A DNA stretch of 64,000 nucleotides from Arsukibacterium sp. (GCF_018402695.1 NZ_JAGYIM010000019.1:310001-374000); one strand, 5' to 3'; shown: positions 22,284 to 31,635, counted from the first letter of the stretch. Notes: a model not told the origin generated them from the sequence alone. Translations and numbers: made by a program.

Positions 22284-22832
22284 CTATTTAAAGATAATTT
22301 CCTGAGGAGCAACGGGTTGATACACCGCACTATGACCTTCAACCCATTGTTCATTTTGTAAATAACTGGAACGTACCTGCAAACTTCCATCAGGCATAAT
22401 TTTACTGTGCGATTTTACCTGAGTAATACCATTCTGATTGTTCTCAACATTCTCCAACGCTGTAATTTCGCCACTTTGAGGATTAAATTGCATGGTGCCG
22501 TGCGTGTAAAAACCAGCGGTTGTAAAATAATAGTAGGCCAGACTATTTTTAGCGTCGTCCCAGAAAATAAAAGACTCCCCGCCATATTCACCCTCATTAA
22601 TTGAATGCACCGTTTTTACTGCCTGACCATTAAGTGCCCGTGACCAGTGCGAGCGGTCAATAACCTGCTTTTCGCTGCCAGGCTGAGTCAAATTGCCCTG
22701 CCAGTACTGGCCAAGATAAGGCCGGAACACTTCCAGTTGCGGATGCAGCTCTGCCGATTCTTCGTTAGCTGCGGTTGCGGTTGCAGTCGCGAAACCCGCA
22801 AACAAGTAACACATTAAAATAAGTAACTTCAT
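22284..22832 (-). CDS. Secreted protein of unknown function
   Basis: 182 residues with an N-terminal signal peptide (about residues 1-22, ending ATAA). The mature part looks like a lipocalin/DUF1579-type beta barrel (HPQLEVFRPYLGQYWQGNLT and repeated short strands), but I cannot assign it firmly. Convergent with can, 14 nt apart. A single gene upstream of which purU ends nothing shared; likely periplasmic. Confidence 0.65.
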   Translation of the reverse strand: MKLLILMCYLFAGFATATATAANEESAELHPQLEVFRPYLGQYWQGNLTQPGSEKQVIDRSHWSRALNGQAVKTVHSINEGEYGGESFIFWDDAKNSLAYYYFTTAGFYTHGTMQFNPQSGEITALENVENNQNGITQVKSHSKIMPDGSLQVRSSYLQNEQWVEGHSAVYQPVAPQEIIFK

Positions 22833-22908
22833 AACTCATCTCACCTAAGCTGCAAAATACCAACATTGCTGAAGTATTAAAGATAATCAGCCAGAAGTAA
22901 AACGTTGT

Positions 22909-23742
22909 CTATAACACTACTGTTTTATTGCCATGAACCAGAACCCGGTTTTCAACAACCAGTTGTAAAGCCCGGCTAAGTGCCGCTTTTTCAACATCGC
23001 GGCCCGCTTTGGCCATATCGCTGGCACTAAAATTATGGTCGACTGTCCGCACCATCTGTTCAATAATCGGCCCCTCATCCAGTTGCTCATTAACAAAATG
23101 GGCCGTGGCACCAATGATTTTCACCCCGCGCTCAAACGCTTGCTGATAGGGGTTGGCACCAACAAAAGCAGGCAAAAAGCTGTGATGAATATTAATGATC
23201 CGGTTGCGATAGTTTGCCACGAAATCTGCACTTAAAATGCGCATGAATTTTGCTAGTACCACATATTCTGGTTGATAAGGTGCTATTGTTGCCAGAATTT
23301 TCTCCTCATGCTCTGCACGGCTTATCCCCTGATGGCTGATGTAATAATATGGGATCGCAAATTTGTCAGCCAGATTGCTAAGATCAGCGTAATTGCCAAC
23401 AATAGCGGCAATATCTAACGCCAGTGAACCGTCGAACACTTTCATCAGAATGTCACCCAGGCAATGTGCCTCCCGGGTAACCAATACCACGACCCGCTTC
23501 GCACTGTCGCTCAACAAGCTGCGACGACTACCCGCTGGCAACGCCCGGTCTAAATCGAATAGCAAAGTCGTGTCATTAAACACCCCTTCCAGTACGGTGC
23601 GCATGTAAAACTGGCCAGTGACCGGATCGACGTATTCAGTGTTACGAATAATATTTAGCTGGTGCTTGTAACAAATGTTGGTAATTTGCGCAATGAGGCC
23701 CTTTGAGTCAGGGCATTCTGTTAACAGGGTTTTTCGTTCCAT
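22909..23742 (-). CDS. purU: Formyltetrahydrofolate deformylase PurU
   Basis: Hydrolyses 10-formyltetrahydrofolate to formate and tetrahydrofolate, balancing the C1 pool. 277 residues: an N-terminal ACT domain (TECPDSKGLIAQITNICYKH), then a formyltransferase-like domain with INIHHSFLPAFVGANPYQQA and the catalytic GATAHFVNEQLDEGPII. Length and both domains match E. coli PurU. Divergent from trmO. Confidence 0.95.
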   Translation of the reverse strand: MERKTLLTECPDSKGLIAQITNICYKHQLNIIRNTEYVDPVTGQFYMRTVLEGVFNDTTLLFDLDRALPAGSRRSLLSDSAKRVVVLVTREAHCLGDILMKVFDGSLALDIAAIVGNYADLSNLADKFAIPYYYISHQGISRAEHEEKILATIAPYQPEYVVLAKFMRILSADFVANYRNRIINIHHSFLPAFVGANPYQQAFERGVKIIGATAHFVNEQLDEGPIIEQMVRTVDHNFSASDMAKAGRDVEKAALSRALQLVVENRVLVHGNKTVVL

Positions 23743-23892
23743 CTTCTACTCTTTAATTAACATTGGCAGCACTATTCTTACCTCAATAAGCGTATAGCGT
23801 CAAAGATATTCAGACGGCTACACTACCGCTTGTTGTTTAGTCATTGCAATTGCATAATGCCCGTTTAATTATGCAGCTTGCGTCATTTAATA

Positions 23893-24600
23893 ATGAGTTC
23901 TTTCCAGTTTAAGGTTATTGGCACCATTGAGTCGCCATATAAACAGAAGTTTGCCATCCCAAGACAACCTGGGCTGATCGCCGAGGCAAGAGGCAAACTG
24001 GTACTCAACCCACCCTACGCCGACGATGATATTGTCCGGGGTATCGAAAGCTTCAGTCATTTATGGCTGGTATTTGTATTTCATCAGACAGCCAGTAAAG
24101 GCTGGTCGCCGTTAGTCAGGCCACCACGGCTTGGTGGCAATACCCGAAAAGGTGTTTTTGCTACCCGTGCGACCTTCCGACCTAATCCAATTGGTCTTTC
24201 TGTCGTAAAACTAGAGAAGGTATACCGGCAACATAACAAACTGGTGTTGGAGCTCAGTGGCATCGATTTATTGGACGGTACACCCATTTTAGACATTAAA
24301 CCGTATTTACCCTATGCTGATGCCCTGCCCAATGCTGCAGGTGGCTTTGCAGACAGTGCGCCTGAAACCTTGATGGCGGTAAGTTTTAGTGAGTCAGCCA
24401 GACAATTCTGCCAGGCTCAGACTGCGCATCCTGAACTGGCGTTGCTGATTGAAAAAGTTTTAAAACAAGATCCACGGCCATCATATAAAAAACAACGCGA
24501 TGCCGAACAACATTACGGTATGACTTTGTACAACTTTAATATTAAATGGACTGTCAATGGAGAACACAACCATGTTACTGAAATCTCTCAGCTACCTTAG
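23893..24600 (+). CDS. trmO: TrmO (YaeB/TsaA), tRNA t6A37 methyltransferase
   Basis: N6-methylates threonylcarbamoyladenosine-37 in certain tRNAs using SAM. 235 residues from the ATG at 23893. A TTG at 23878 is possible, but neither has a clear ribosome site. Signatures are GTIESPYKQKFAIPRQPGL near the start and TRATFRPNPIGLSVVKLEKV, with the C-terminal extension KQDPRPSYKK typical of the gammaproteobacterial form. Its last 29 nt overlap the kelch gene, suggesting co-transcription. Confidence 0.92.
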   Translation: MSSFQFKVIGTIESPYKQKFAIPRQPGLIAEARGKLVLNPPYADDDIVRGIESFSHLWLVFVFHQTASKGWSPLVRPPRLGGNTRKGVFATRATFRPNPIGLSVVKLEKVYRQHNKLVLELSGIDLLDGTPILDIKPYLPYADALPNAAGGFADSAPETLMAVSFSESARQFCQAQTAHPELALLIEKVLKQDPRPSYKKQRDAEQHYGMTLYNFNIKWTVNGEHNHVTEISQLP

Positions 24601-25630
24601 TTTGCTGACGGCTGCAGCCAGTAGCATAGCTATCCCGGACCTACCCGAACCGGTCAGCAACAACAGCGTTGCCAGCACTACGGTACGCGGTAAAACCTAC
24701 ATTGTCAGTGCAATGGGAATTGGTCCGGGCAAACAAAGCGTTGATTTTCATAACAAAGTATGGATGCATACCCTGGGTGAATTTGGCTGGTCAGAGCTAC
24801 CAGCAGTGCCCAGTCAGCAACGCTTAAGTGGCCGGGCTGCAGCCAGCGCAGTTGCCCTGAACAACAATTTTTTTCTGTTCGGTGGCTTTACCATCAACAA
24901 CGATGGCAACAAGCAAACCGCAACCGACAGTTACCGGCTTGATCCGGTAACCCGGCGCTATACACGGCTTAATGATATACCGGTACCAGTAGATGATGCT
25001 GTCGCCCTGCCCTATCAGAATCGCTATATTTATCTGGCCAGCGGCTGGAGCGATCATGGCAACGTAAATCTGGTGCAATTATTTGATAACTTTACGCAGC
25101 GCTGGTCACAGGCTACGCCATTCCCAGGTAAACCGGTATTTGGCCTGGCGGGTGGTATTGTTGGCAACACCCTACTGTTATGTGATGGTGTCGCTATCGA
25201 GTACCCTAATGAAAAACCACGCAACTTTGTCAGTGAACCTGCTTGCTGGCAAGGTACCATCGGCAGCAAAGCAAACGAGATAAACTGGCAACAAGTGCCG
25301 CACCCGTCCGGCAAAGCCCGCTTTAGAATGGCTGCTACCGGCACCATGCTTGACGGTGAGCAAGTCATCGTTTTTGTTGGTGGCAGTAAAACCCCCTATA
25401 ATTTCAGCGGAATAGGTTTTGATGGGCAAGCAGCTAATCCCAGTAGCGAAGTTTGGATATATTCTGTTGCCAGGCAACAATGGCAAACCGCGGCAGACAG
25501 TGAACCGGTCATGGATGTCCGCTCTTTACTGGAGCTTAATGGTGAGCTTTATACCCTGGGTGGCATGATTTCAGGCCAGCAGGTGACAAATAAGCCAATA
25601 AAACATCAGATTCAACTTCTGCCGGACTAA
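24572..25630 (+). CDS. Exported kelch-repeat protein
   Basis: 352 residues from the ATG at 24572, which has GGAG 9 nt upstream; an ATG at 24557 would overlap that site. A signal peptide (MLLKSLSYLSLLTAAASSIA) is followed by a beta-propeller. Kelch blades are visible as GG or SG turns followed by a W a dozen or so residues on: LFGGFTINN, LASGWSDHG, FVGGSKTP and TLGGMISG. The architecture recalls periplasmic sialic-acid mutarotases (NanM) but no nan gene is nearby, so the substrate is not assigned. Overlaps the 3' end of trmO. Confidence 0.82.
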   Translation: MLLKSLSYLSLLTAAASSIAIPDLPEPVSNNSVASTTVRGKTYIVSAMGIGPGKQSVDFHNKVWMHTLGEFGWSELPAVPSQQRLSGRAAASAVALNNNFFLFGGFTINNDGNKQTATDSYRLDPVTRRYTRLNDIPVPVDDAVALPYQNRYIYLASGWSDHGNVNLVQLFDNFTQRWSQATPFPGKPVFGLAGGIVGNTLLLCDGVAIEYPNEKPRNFVSEPACWQGTIGSKANEINWQQVPHPSGKARFRMAATGTMLDGEQVIVFVGGSKTPYNFSGIGFDGQAANPSSEVWIYSVARQQWQTAADSEPVMDVRSLLELNGELYTLGGMISGQQVTNKPIKHQIQLLPD

Positions 25631-25679
25631 ATGACTTGCTAGAATGACGGCAATTTTATGACTATTTTCTGAGAGTAGT

Positions 25680-27404
25680 ATGCGCACCAGCCAGTATTTG
25701 TTATCTACGGTGAAGGAAACCCCATCCGATGCCGAAATTATCAGCCATAAACTGATGCTACGCGCCGGAATGATCCGCCGTCTCGGCACCGGCATGTTCA
25801 GCTATCTTCCCACTGGCGTGCGGGTACTACGTAAAGTTGAAGAAATTGTCCGTCAGGAAATGAACAAAGCAGGCGCAATAGAAGTGCTGCTACCGATGGT
25901 GCAACCCGCTGAATTATGGCAGGAGTCCGGCCGTTGGCATACCATGGATGCCGAGCTGTTGCGTTTTAAAGACCGCCATCAGCGCGACTATGTGCTAGGC
26001 CCTACGCATGAAGAAGTCATAACCGACTTAGTGCGGCGGGAAATTACCAGTTACAAACAATTGCCGCTGAATTTATATCAGATCCAAACTAAATTCCGGG
26101 ATGAGCGACGACCACGCTTTGGGGTAATGCGTGCCCGTGAGTTCATAATGAAAGATGCCTATTCTTTCCACCTCAGCCAGGCCAGCTTGCAGCAAACCTA
26201 TGATGCGATGTATAGCGCCTATTGCAATATTTTTAACCGGTTGGGGCTGGATTACCGCCCGGTGCAAGCTGACAGTGGCGCTATTGGTGGTAGTGTCTCA
26301 CATGAATTCCATGTGCTGGCAGAGTCTGGCGAAGATGCTATTGCCTTTTCTGACAGCAGTGACTACGCCGCAAATATTGAAATGGCTGAAGCCCTGGCAC
26401 CGAAAGGTGACAGACCCGCTGCAACTAAGGCACTTTGCGAAGTGGCAACGCCTGGTGCAGGCACCGTCAATGAGGTAGCAACGCTACTTCAGGTATCAAG
26501 CACCAATATAGCCAAAACGCTGTTTGTGCAGGCAGAAGCTGATGAACAGGGTAAGCAGCAGCTCATTGCGCTGATTGTTCGCGGTGACCATGAGTTGAAT
26601 GAGTTAAAAGCAGAGAAGCTGAATGGCATTGCCAGCCCTCTCCAATTCGCCACTGACGAGCAAATTCGCGCATTATGTGATGCGGGCGCTGGCTCAGTTG
26701 GCCCGGTTGGTTTAACAGTAAGAATTATTGCCGATCGCAGTGCTGTGCACATGGCCGACTTTGTCGTTGGTGCCAATAAAGACGGCTATCACTTAACCGG
26801 TGTCAACTGGGAACGTGATATACCAAAGTTCGAGGTAGCTGATATCCGTAACATTATTGCCGGCGATCCAAGCCCTTGTGGCTTCGGTAACCTGATCATT
26901 AAACGCGGCATAGAGGTTGGCCATATTTTTCAGCTAGGAGAAAAATACTCAAAAGCACTAAAAGCCGGCGTATTAAATGAAGAAGGTAAACATCAAATCA
27001 TGACCATGGGCTGCTATGGTGTTGGTGTATCACGGATTGTCGCCGCAGCAATTGAGCAAAACCATGACGAAAATGGCATTATCTGGCCAGATGCAATAGC
27101 ACCGTTTCAGGTCGCTCTTATTCCAATGAATATGCACAAATCGGTACGCATTGCAGAAGTCACTGAGCAACTCTATCAACAACTGACTGCTGCTGGCATT
27201 GAAGTATTATTTGATGACCGTCGCGAACGCCCTGGTGTTATGTTCGCAGATATGGAGCTGATTGGCCTGCCTCATACTATCGTGATAGGTGAACGTAATC
27301 TTGACAACCAGCAGGTTGAATATAAAAACCGCCGAACCGGCGAAAAAGTAATGCTTGATATTGCGACTGTTGTCACTGAAATCCAGCAAAAACTCGCCTG
27401 CTGA
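25680..27404 (+). CDS. proS: Prolyl-tRNA synthetase
   Basis: Class II aminoacyl-tRNA synthetase of the bacterial type with an inserted editing domain. 574 residues. The N-terminal [23 protein letters not shown], motif 2 region [19 protein letters not shown], the YbaK-like insertion (about residues 225-385) that clears mischarged Ala-tRNA, motif 3 [14 protein letters not shown] and the anticodon-binding domain are all present. Short GAGAG-type ribosome site just upstream. Confidence 0.97.
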   Translation: MRTSQYLLSTVKETPSDAEIISHKLMLRAGMIRRLGTGMFSYLPTGVRVLRKVEEIVRQEMNKAGAIEVLLPMVQPAELWQESGRWHTMDAELLRFKDRHQRDYVLGPTHEEVITDLVRREITSYKQLPLNLYQIQTKFRDERRPRFGVMRAREFIMKDAYSFHLSQASLQQTYDAMYSAYCNIFNRLGLDYRPVQADSGAIGGSVSHEFHVLAESGEDAIAFSDSSDYAANIEMAEALAPKGDRPAATKALCEVATPGAGTVNEVATLLQVSSTNIAKTLFVQAEADEQGKQQLIALIVRGDHELNELKAEKLNGIASPLQFATDEQIRALCDAGAGSVGPVGLTVRIIADRSAVHMADFVVGANKDGYHLTGVNWERDIPKFEVADIRNIIAGDPSPCGFGNLIIKRGIEVGHIFQLGEKYSKALKAGVLNEEGKHQIMTMGCYGVGVSRIVAAAIEQNHDENGIIWPDAIAPFQVALIPMNMHKSVRIAEVTEQLYQQLTAAGIEVLFDDRRERPGVMFADMELIGLPHTIVIGERNLDNQQVEYKNRRTGEKVMLDIATVVTEIQQKLAC

Positions 27405-27419
27405 TTAACTCTCCGCTGA

Positions 27420-27458
27420 CCAGACTGTGTTAAGGCAAAAAGCCTCAACACAGTCTGG
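27420..27458. terminator. Long hairpin downstream of proS
   Basis: 17-nt arms beginning CCAGACTGTGTT and ending AACACAGTCTGG, with one mismatch and an AAAAA loop. No T run follows. Probably the proS transcript end or a 3' stabilising structure. Confidence 0.6.
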
Positions 27459-27525
27459 GTTACTCTCTCAGACTCTCAAATCCCGGTAACACCAATCTGA
27501 TTTATGTTCTTTTGGCCCACATAAA

Positions 27526-27539
27526 TTAGAATATACTAA
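27526..27539. promoter_or_regulatory. AT-rich palindrome upstream of the sulfur operon, possible operator
   Basis: TTAG-A-ATAT-A-CTAA is a near-perfect dyad (12 of 14 positions symmetric) about 85 nt before the first gene of the TauE/rhodanese/YeeE operon. AT-rich dyads of this kind are used by ArsR-type sulfur-responsive repressors (BigR/SqrR) in related operons. No such regulator gene is in the window, so this is inference. Confidence 0.35.
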
Positions 27540-27621
27540 ATTTTAATTGCCGACTCGGACAAAACGCTCTAGAATAATCCAGGTTATAAGCTTATTCATT
27601 TTTGATATATAAGGAGGCTAA

Positions 27622-28371
27622 GTGCTGGCATTAATTGGGGCATTAATTATCGGTTTAAGCCTCGGCCTATTTGGCTCAGGCGGTTCCATTCTGACAGTAC
27701 CGGTACTGCTGTATCTCATTGGTATGCCTGCAGAACTTGCTATCGCATCTTCGTTGTTAATTGTTGCAGGCATTAGTTTGTTTGGTTCTATTCATAATGG
27801 CATGAACAGACTGATAAGCTGGCGCCATGTATTATGGTTTGGTTTGCCTGGCATGGTTGGCACTTATGGCGGAGCCTGGTTAGGCACACTTATCGACAGT
27901 CGCTGGCAACTGCTGGTATTTTCACTGCTAATGCTTGTCGCCGCAGTATTTATGTGGCGCAGCAAGTTAAAAGATGACGCAAGCCAACAGTCTTTTAACA
28001 AACCTAAAGTTATTGCCGATGGCCTGGTCGTTGGCGCGGTAACCGGCTTTGTTGGTGTTGGTGGCGGTTTTTTAATTGTACCGGCGTTAGTGTTGATGGG
28101 CGGCTTGCCTATAGCGATTAGTGTTGCCACAAGCTTATTAATTATTGCCATGAAATCTTTTGTCGGCTTTGCCAAATATTTCATGGTGTTCAGCGCAAAG
28201 GGACTACAGTTTGACTGGACAGTAATTGCTTTAATGATATTTGCCGGCATTGCTGGCAGCTATCTGGGAGGCTGGATTGGCCGCCGGTTACCAAAGGAGA
28301 AATTACAACGGGGCTTTGCCATATTTTTAGCAGTAATGGCCATAGTCGTTATTACTCAGTCCGTTCTTTAA
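27622..28371 (+). CDS. TauE/SafE-family sulfite/anion exporter
   Basis: Inner-membrane permease of 249 residues with about eight hydrophobic segments in two homologous halves, each with a glycine-rich turn (GLFGSGGSILTVPVLL and GFVGVGGGFLIVPALV), the TauE/SafE pattern. It starts with GTG, strongly supported by AAGGAGG 5 nt upstream. First gene of a four-gene operon with a rhodanese and two YeeE/YedE proteins, so the cargo is probably sulfite or a related sulfur anion. Confidence 0.9.
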   Translation: MLALIGALIIGLSLGLFGSGGSILTVPVLLYLIGMPAELAIASSLLIVAGISLFGSIHNGMNRLISWRHVLWFGLPGMVGTYGGAWLGTLIDSRWQLLVFSLLMLVAAVFMWRSKLKDDASQQSFNKPKVIADGLVVGAVTGFVGVGGGFLIVPALVLMGGLPIAISVATSLLIIAMKSFVGFAKYFMVFSAKGLQFDWTVIALMIFAGIAGSYLGGWIGRRLPKEKLQRGFAIFLAVMAIVVITQSVL

Positions 28372-28401
28372 TTCAACTTAACGTAAATTATGGAGCTCTA
28401 C

Positions 28402-28815
28402 ATGAAAACATCACAACAATTGATTGCTGAAGCTAAAGCTAATATCAAGGAAGCAAGCATTGCTGAATTGGTAGCGTATTTGGCAAAGCATCCGGAACCA
28501 CGGCTGATTGATGTACGAGAGCCGGCCGAGTTTGCGCAGGAGCATATTGCTGGCGCGGTTAATTATCCAAGGGGCGTTCTGGAAATGCAACTGGCAAATC
28601 ATCCGGCAGTTGCAGCCAGCGGCTGTGCGGCTGATGTGGCGCTGGCACAATTAGCCAGTGAACCGTTATACCTAATTTGCCGCTCTGGTGGCCGCTCCGC
28701 CCTGGCCGCAGAATCGTTGCAACGGATGGGGTTTACTGACGTTTATTCAGTAGCCGGTGGCATGCAAGACTGGCTTACCGCGAACCCGACAATCCAGAAC
28801 AGCCAACAGAATTAG
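28402..28815 (+). CDS. Rhodanese-domain sulfurtransferase
   Basis: 137 residues, a single rhodanese domain. The active cysteine is C93 in LICRSGGRSALAAE, a six-residue loop typical of sulfur-accepting rhodaneses, and the substrate-side motif LIDVREPAEFAQEHI is present. The start at 28402 has GGAG 7 nt upstream; an earlier ATG would contain that site. Lies between the TauE-type exporter and the YeeE/YedE pair, so it likely handles persulfide or thiosulfate sulfur moved by them. Confidence 0.9.
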   Translation: MKTSQQLIAEAKANIKEASIAELVAYLAKHPEPRLIDVREPAEFAQEHIAGAVNYPRGVLEMQLANHPAVAASGCAADVALAQLASEPLYLICRSGGRSALAAESLQRMGFTDVYSVAGGMQDWLTANPTIQNSQQN

Positions 28816-28823
28816 GGGGTGGC

Positions 28824-29225
28824 ATGGACAATTTTACACCAGTTTCAGCGTTAATTGGCGGCAGCCTGATTGGCCTGGGCACGTTATTACTTCTGGCGAC
28901 ATTAGGCCGTATTGCGGGTATTTCCGGCATTGCCAGTCAGGCCATTTTTCAACGTGAGGGGCGCAGCTGGCGACTGGCGTTTGTTGCCGGTTTACTGCTG
29001 GGGCCTATAGTAGTCAGTTTGGTAATCAGTGATTTTAACTTCAGTACCCCAGATCTTAGCAGCAGAACACTGATTGCCGGTTTACTGGTTGGCCTTGGCA
29101 CCGCCTGGGGCAGTGGCTGCACCTCAGGCCATGGTATCTGCGGTATTGCTCGTTTTTCACCGCGGTCCATTGCGGCAACGCTGATGTTTATGGCTACCGG
29201 AGTCGTTGTCGCCAGTTTGTTTTAG
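28824..29225 (+). CDS. YeeE/YedE-type membrane protein, first half (PmpA-like)
   Basis: 133 residues, four hydrophobic segments. Carries the signature GSGCTSGHGICGIARFS with two cysteines, which in the YeeE (TsuA) thiosulfate transporter family form the sulfur relay along the pore. The second half follows as a separate gene 15 nt downstream. Starts 8 nt after the rhodanese stop, so the genes are co-translated. Confidence 0.88.
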   Translation: MDNFTPVSALIGGSLIGLGTLLLLATLGRIAGISGIASQAIFQREGRSWRLAFVAGLLLGPIVVSLVISDFNFSTPDLSSRTLIAGLLVGLGTAWGSGCTSGHGICGIARFSPRSIAATLMFMATGVVVASLF

Positions 29226-29240
29226 TTAAGGAGTTTACTT

Positions 29241-29654
29241 ATGCAACTGTTTTTTGCCCTGTTATCCGGCTTGCTGATCTCAGCCGGTATTGCTGTTTCA
29301 AAAATGATTGACCCGCAAAAAGTGTTAAACTTTTTAGATGTAACCGGTAACTGGGATCCCAGTCTGGCATTAGTGATGGCCGCAGCATTATTAATTTATA
29401 CACTTGGCTACAGGCTGGTGTTAAAAAGTGACGCACCGTTACTTAACAAACAATACTTTTTACCATCAAAACACCACTTGGATAGATCGCTGTTGGCCGG
29501 TGCGGCTATCTTTGGTGTTGGCTGGGGATTAGCAGGCTATTGTCCGGGACCGGCCATAGCGGCATTACCCGCTGCTAGCAGTGGTACCGCAGGATTTGTC
29601 ATTATGATGGTTCTGGGCTGGTTTATCGCTGGCAAATTGCCTATTAAGAATTAA
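29241..29654 (+). CDS. YeeE/YedE-type membrane protein, second half (PmpB-like)
   Basis: 137 residues, about four hydrophobic segments. Conserved motif GVGWGLAGYCPGPAIAAL with the single relay cysteine, and an N-terminal region with SKMIDPQKVLNFLDVTGNWD typical of the DUF6691 half. Has a GGAG ribosome site. With the preceding gene it should make one complete sulfur-compound transporter. Last gene of the operon. Confidence 0.88.
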   Translation: MQLFFALLSGLLISAGIAVSKMIDPQKVLNFLDVTGNWDPSLALVMAAALLIYTLGYRLVLKSDAPLLNKQYFLPSKHHLDRSLLAGAAIFGVGWGLAGYCPGPAIAALPAASSGTAGFVIMMVLGWFIAGKLPIKN

Positions 29655-29681
29655 TTGCTAAACAATCAGTTTATTATTTAC

Positions 29682-29757
29682 ATTGTTCGCCTGCTGCTAT
29701 ATTCATTGCTATAGTAAACAATAAGCTAACCGCAACGAATATAGCAGGCAGTACAAT
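29682..29757. repeat. Long imperfect hairpin between the sulfur operon and the GAF kinase
   Basis: Left arm ATTGT..GCCTGC-tgc-TATATTC pairs with right arm GAATATAGCAGGC..ACAAT across a roughly 32-nt loop; the main break is a 3-nt bulge. It ends 18 nt before the kinase start. It may end the sulfur operon or fold in the kinase leader. No T run is present. Confidence 0.5.
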
Positions 29758-29774
29758 CTGCCGTAACCAGAAAG

Positions 29775-31172
29775 TTGGTTGATGTGGATACAACGCTTGA
29801 AAATATTCTGCTCCATGTATCATTAAGTCCGGTGCTTGATAGCGGCGATAGCCAGGCCGCTGAACTGCTGTTATTGCAAGCCTGTTTAAATGGCTTAAAA
29901 ATAGCACGGGTAAGCTTGTGGTGTTTTGATGATAATCGCGATGTTATTACCTGTGAACAACTACTGGATACCGATTTACCCTTAAGCAGTGAAAAAGCCA
30001 CCTTTCACCGTCGTGACCTGCCTGCTTATTTCAGTGCGCTCGACCATCAACGCGTAATCCGCGCCAATGACGCCTGTAACCACCCGGCTACGGCTGAATT
30101 TACTGAAGACTATCTTGTTCCTTCCTGTATTGTTTCCATGCTGGATGTGCCAATCCGCTTTGGCGGTGAGATGATAGGCATAATTTGTTGTGAACAAAAA
30201 GAAACGATAAAGCACTGGTCAGATGATGAAACCCATTTTGTTGCAGCACTGGCCGACTTGTATGGTCGTGCTCTGACAGCGAGCCAGAAAAAGCAATATC
30301 AGCAACAACTTGAGCAGTTAAACCAGCAACTTGAACGTCGCGTTGCCGAACGCACCGAACAGTTGGAAAAGCATATTGACGAACTGAAGCAGACGCAGGC
30401 ACAGCTGGTTGAATCAGAAAAAATGGCATCCTTAGGCACACTGGTTGCTGGGGTGGCGCACGAAGTTAACACTCCGCTGGGCATTGCCATTACCGCTAAT
30501 TCGCATTGTGTTGAGTTAACAGATAAACTTCAGAAATTACTGGAAAACAACACGTTAAGCCGCAGCAAGCTTGAAACCACTATCATGGCGCTGCGTGACA
30601 GCCATGCGGTGATTGAACGTACTTTGAACCGTTCGGCGGAGCTGGTCGTTAATTTTAAAAAAACGGCGGTAGACCAATCCAGTTATGATATTCAAACTAT
30701 CAACCTGGCAGAATACCTTCACACGTTAGTATCAACGCTGAAACCCTATACCAAAACTTTTAATGTAAATCATATTATTCAATGTCCGCAGCCGGTCAAG
30801 ATCACGACTTATCCCGGAGCCATCGCTCAGGTGATCACCAACCTGGTAATTAACGCCTGTATTCATGCCTTTGAGCAGGAGAAAAATGGTAATCAGATTG
30901 AATTTCTGATTGAACAAATTCAACAAAATAAAGTACAACTTATCGTTCGGGACAGCGGCAAAGGTATAGCCAAAGCAGAGCAAAAACGAATTTTTGAGCC
31001 CTTTTACACCACGAAGAGAAGTAATGGCGGCAGTGGTCTTGGACTGGCAATAGTGTACAACCTGGTTGCCAGTACTCTGGGAGGGAGCATTAGTGTCGAT
31101 TCAACACTGGGTATCGGCACCAGCTTTCGCTTAACGTTGCCCGCGGCGTGCCCGGCAGCCAATAAAAAATAA
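29775..31172 (+). CDS. GAF-domain sensor histidine kinase
   Basis: 465 residues, soluble. GAF domain at about residues 20-170 (LDVPIRFGGEMIGIICCEQK), then a coiled coil (QQQLEQLNQQLERRVAER), an H-box GVAHEVNTPLGIAI and an HATPase_c domain with NLVINACIHAF, DSGKGIA and SGLGLAIVYNL. The coiled coil and kinase core are of the ZraS/phytochrome-like type. The start is TTG at 29775 or GTG at 29784; neither has a strong ribosome site. No response regulator adjoins. Convergent with the tRNA-Asp array, with only 7 nt before the first tRNA-like remnant. Confidence 0.88.
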   Translation: MVDVDTTLENILLHVSLSPVLDSGDSQAAELLLLQACLNGLKIARVSLWCFDDNRDVITCEQLLDTDLPLSSEKATFHRRDLPAYFSALDHQRVIRANDACNHPATAEFTEDYLVPSCIVSMLDVPIRFGGEMIGIICCEQKETIKHWSDDETHFVAALADLYGRALTASQKKQYQQQLEQLNQQLERRVAERTEQLEKHIDELKQTQAQLVESEKMASLGTLVAGVAHEVNTPLGIAITANSHCVELTDKLQKLLENNTLSRSKLETTIMALRDSHAVIERTLNRSAELVVNFKKTAVDQSSYDIQTINLAEYLHTLVSTLKPYTKTFNVNHIIQCPQPVKITTYPGAIAQVITNLVINACIHAFEQEKNGNQIEFLIEQIQQNKVQLIVRDSGKGIAKAEQKRIFEPFYTTKRSNGGSGLGLAIVYNLVASTLGGSISVDSTLGIGTSFRLTLPAACPAANKK

Positions 31173-31179
31173 AGTTTGC

Positions 31180-31254
31180 TGGCTTCACCATCGGGACTTG
31201 AACCCGCGAGCTCTGCGCTGAAGTGAGCGGCTACTCTTTGAAAACTAAATGAAG
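31180..31254 (-). pseudogene. tRNA-Asp-like remnant with internal deletion
   Basis: The most distal copy of the array. On the minus strand it keeps the spacer and the 5' flank, then jumps directly to the T arm (GCGGGTTCAAGTCCCG) and a CCA end. The D arm and anticodon arm are missing. The deletion relative to the three longer copies lies next to an AGAGC sequence present on both sides. Confidence 0.7.
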
Positions 31255-31354
31255 TGGCTTCGCTGTCGGGACTTGAACCCGCGTGCCATATGGCTTGGGG
31301 CGTGACAGGCCGGCTAAGCTCTTAATAGAGAGCAACCGACTGAACTACCGCTCT
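31255..31354 (-). pseudogene. tRNA-Asp-like degenerate copy 1
   Basis: 100-nt version of tRNA-Asp with the D-loop region (GGTAGTTCAGTCGGTT), the GTC anticodon loop (CCTGTCACG), the T arm and an encoded CCA. Two insertions are present: one forming GCTCT..AGAGC between D and anticodon arms, and one carrying a GCCATATGGC palindrome in the variable region. The acceptor stem no longer pairs. Repeats with a period of 140 nt with copies 2 and 3. Confidence 0.75.
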
Positions 31355-31394
31355 ACGCTGAAGTGAGCGGCTACTCTTTGCAAACTAAATGAAG

Positions 31395-31494
31395 TGGCTT
31401 CGCTGTCGGGACTCGAACCCGCGAGCCATATGGCTTGGGGCGTGACAGGCCGGCTAAGCTCTTAACAGAGAGCAACCGACTGAACTACCGATTT
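31395..31494 (-). pseudogene. tRNA-Asp-like degenerate copy 2
   Basis: Same organisation and same two insertions as copy 1, differing at a few positions. It has AGCCATATGGCT as a perfect 12-nt palindrome and AAATCGG in place of the AGAGCGG 5' acceptor strand, so the acceptor stem is broken differently here. Confidence 0.75.
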
Positions 31495-31534
31495 GCGCTG
31501 AAGTGAGCTGCTACTCTTTGCAAACTAAATGAAG

Positions 31535-31635
31535 TGGCTTCGCTGTCGGGACTCGAACCCGCGAGCCATATGGCTTAGGTGCGTGACAGGCCGGCTAAGC
31601 TCTTAACAGAGAGCAACCGACTGAACTACCGCTCT
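31535..31635 (-). pseudogene. tRNA-Asp-like degenerate copy 3
   Basis: 101-nt copy nearest the intact genes, with the same two insertions. Here GCTTAG and CTAAGC flank the anticodon loop and pair perfectly, which the C-C variants in copies 1 and 2 do not. T arm intact; acceptor strands AGAGCGG and CAGCGAA cannot form a stem. Confidence 0.75.
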
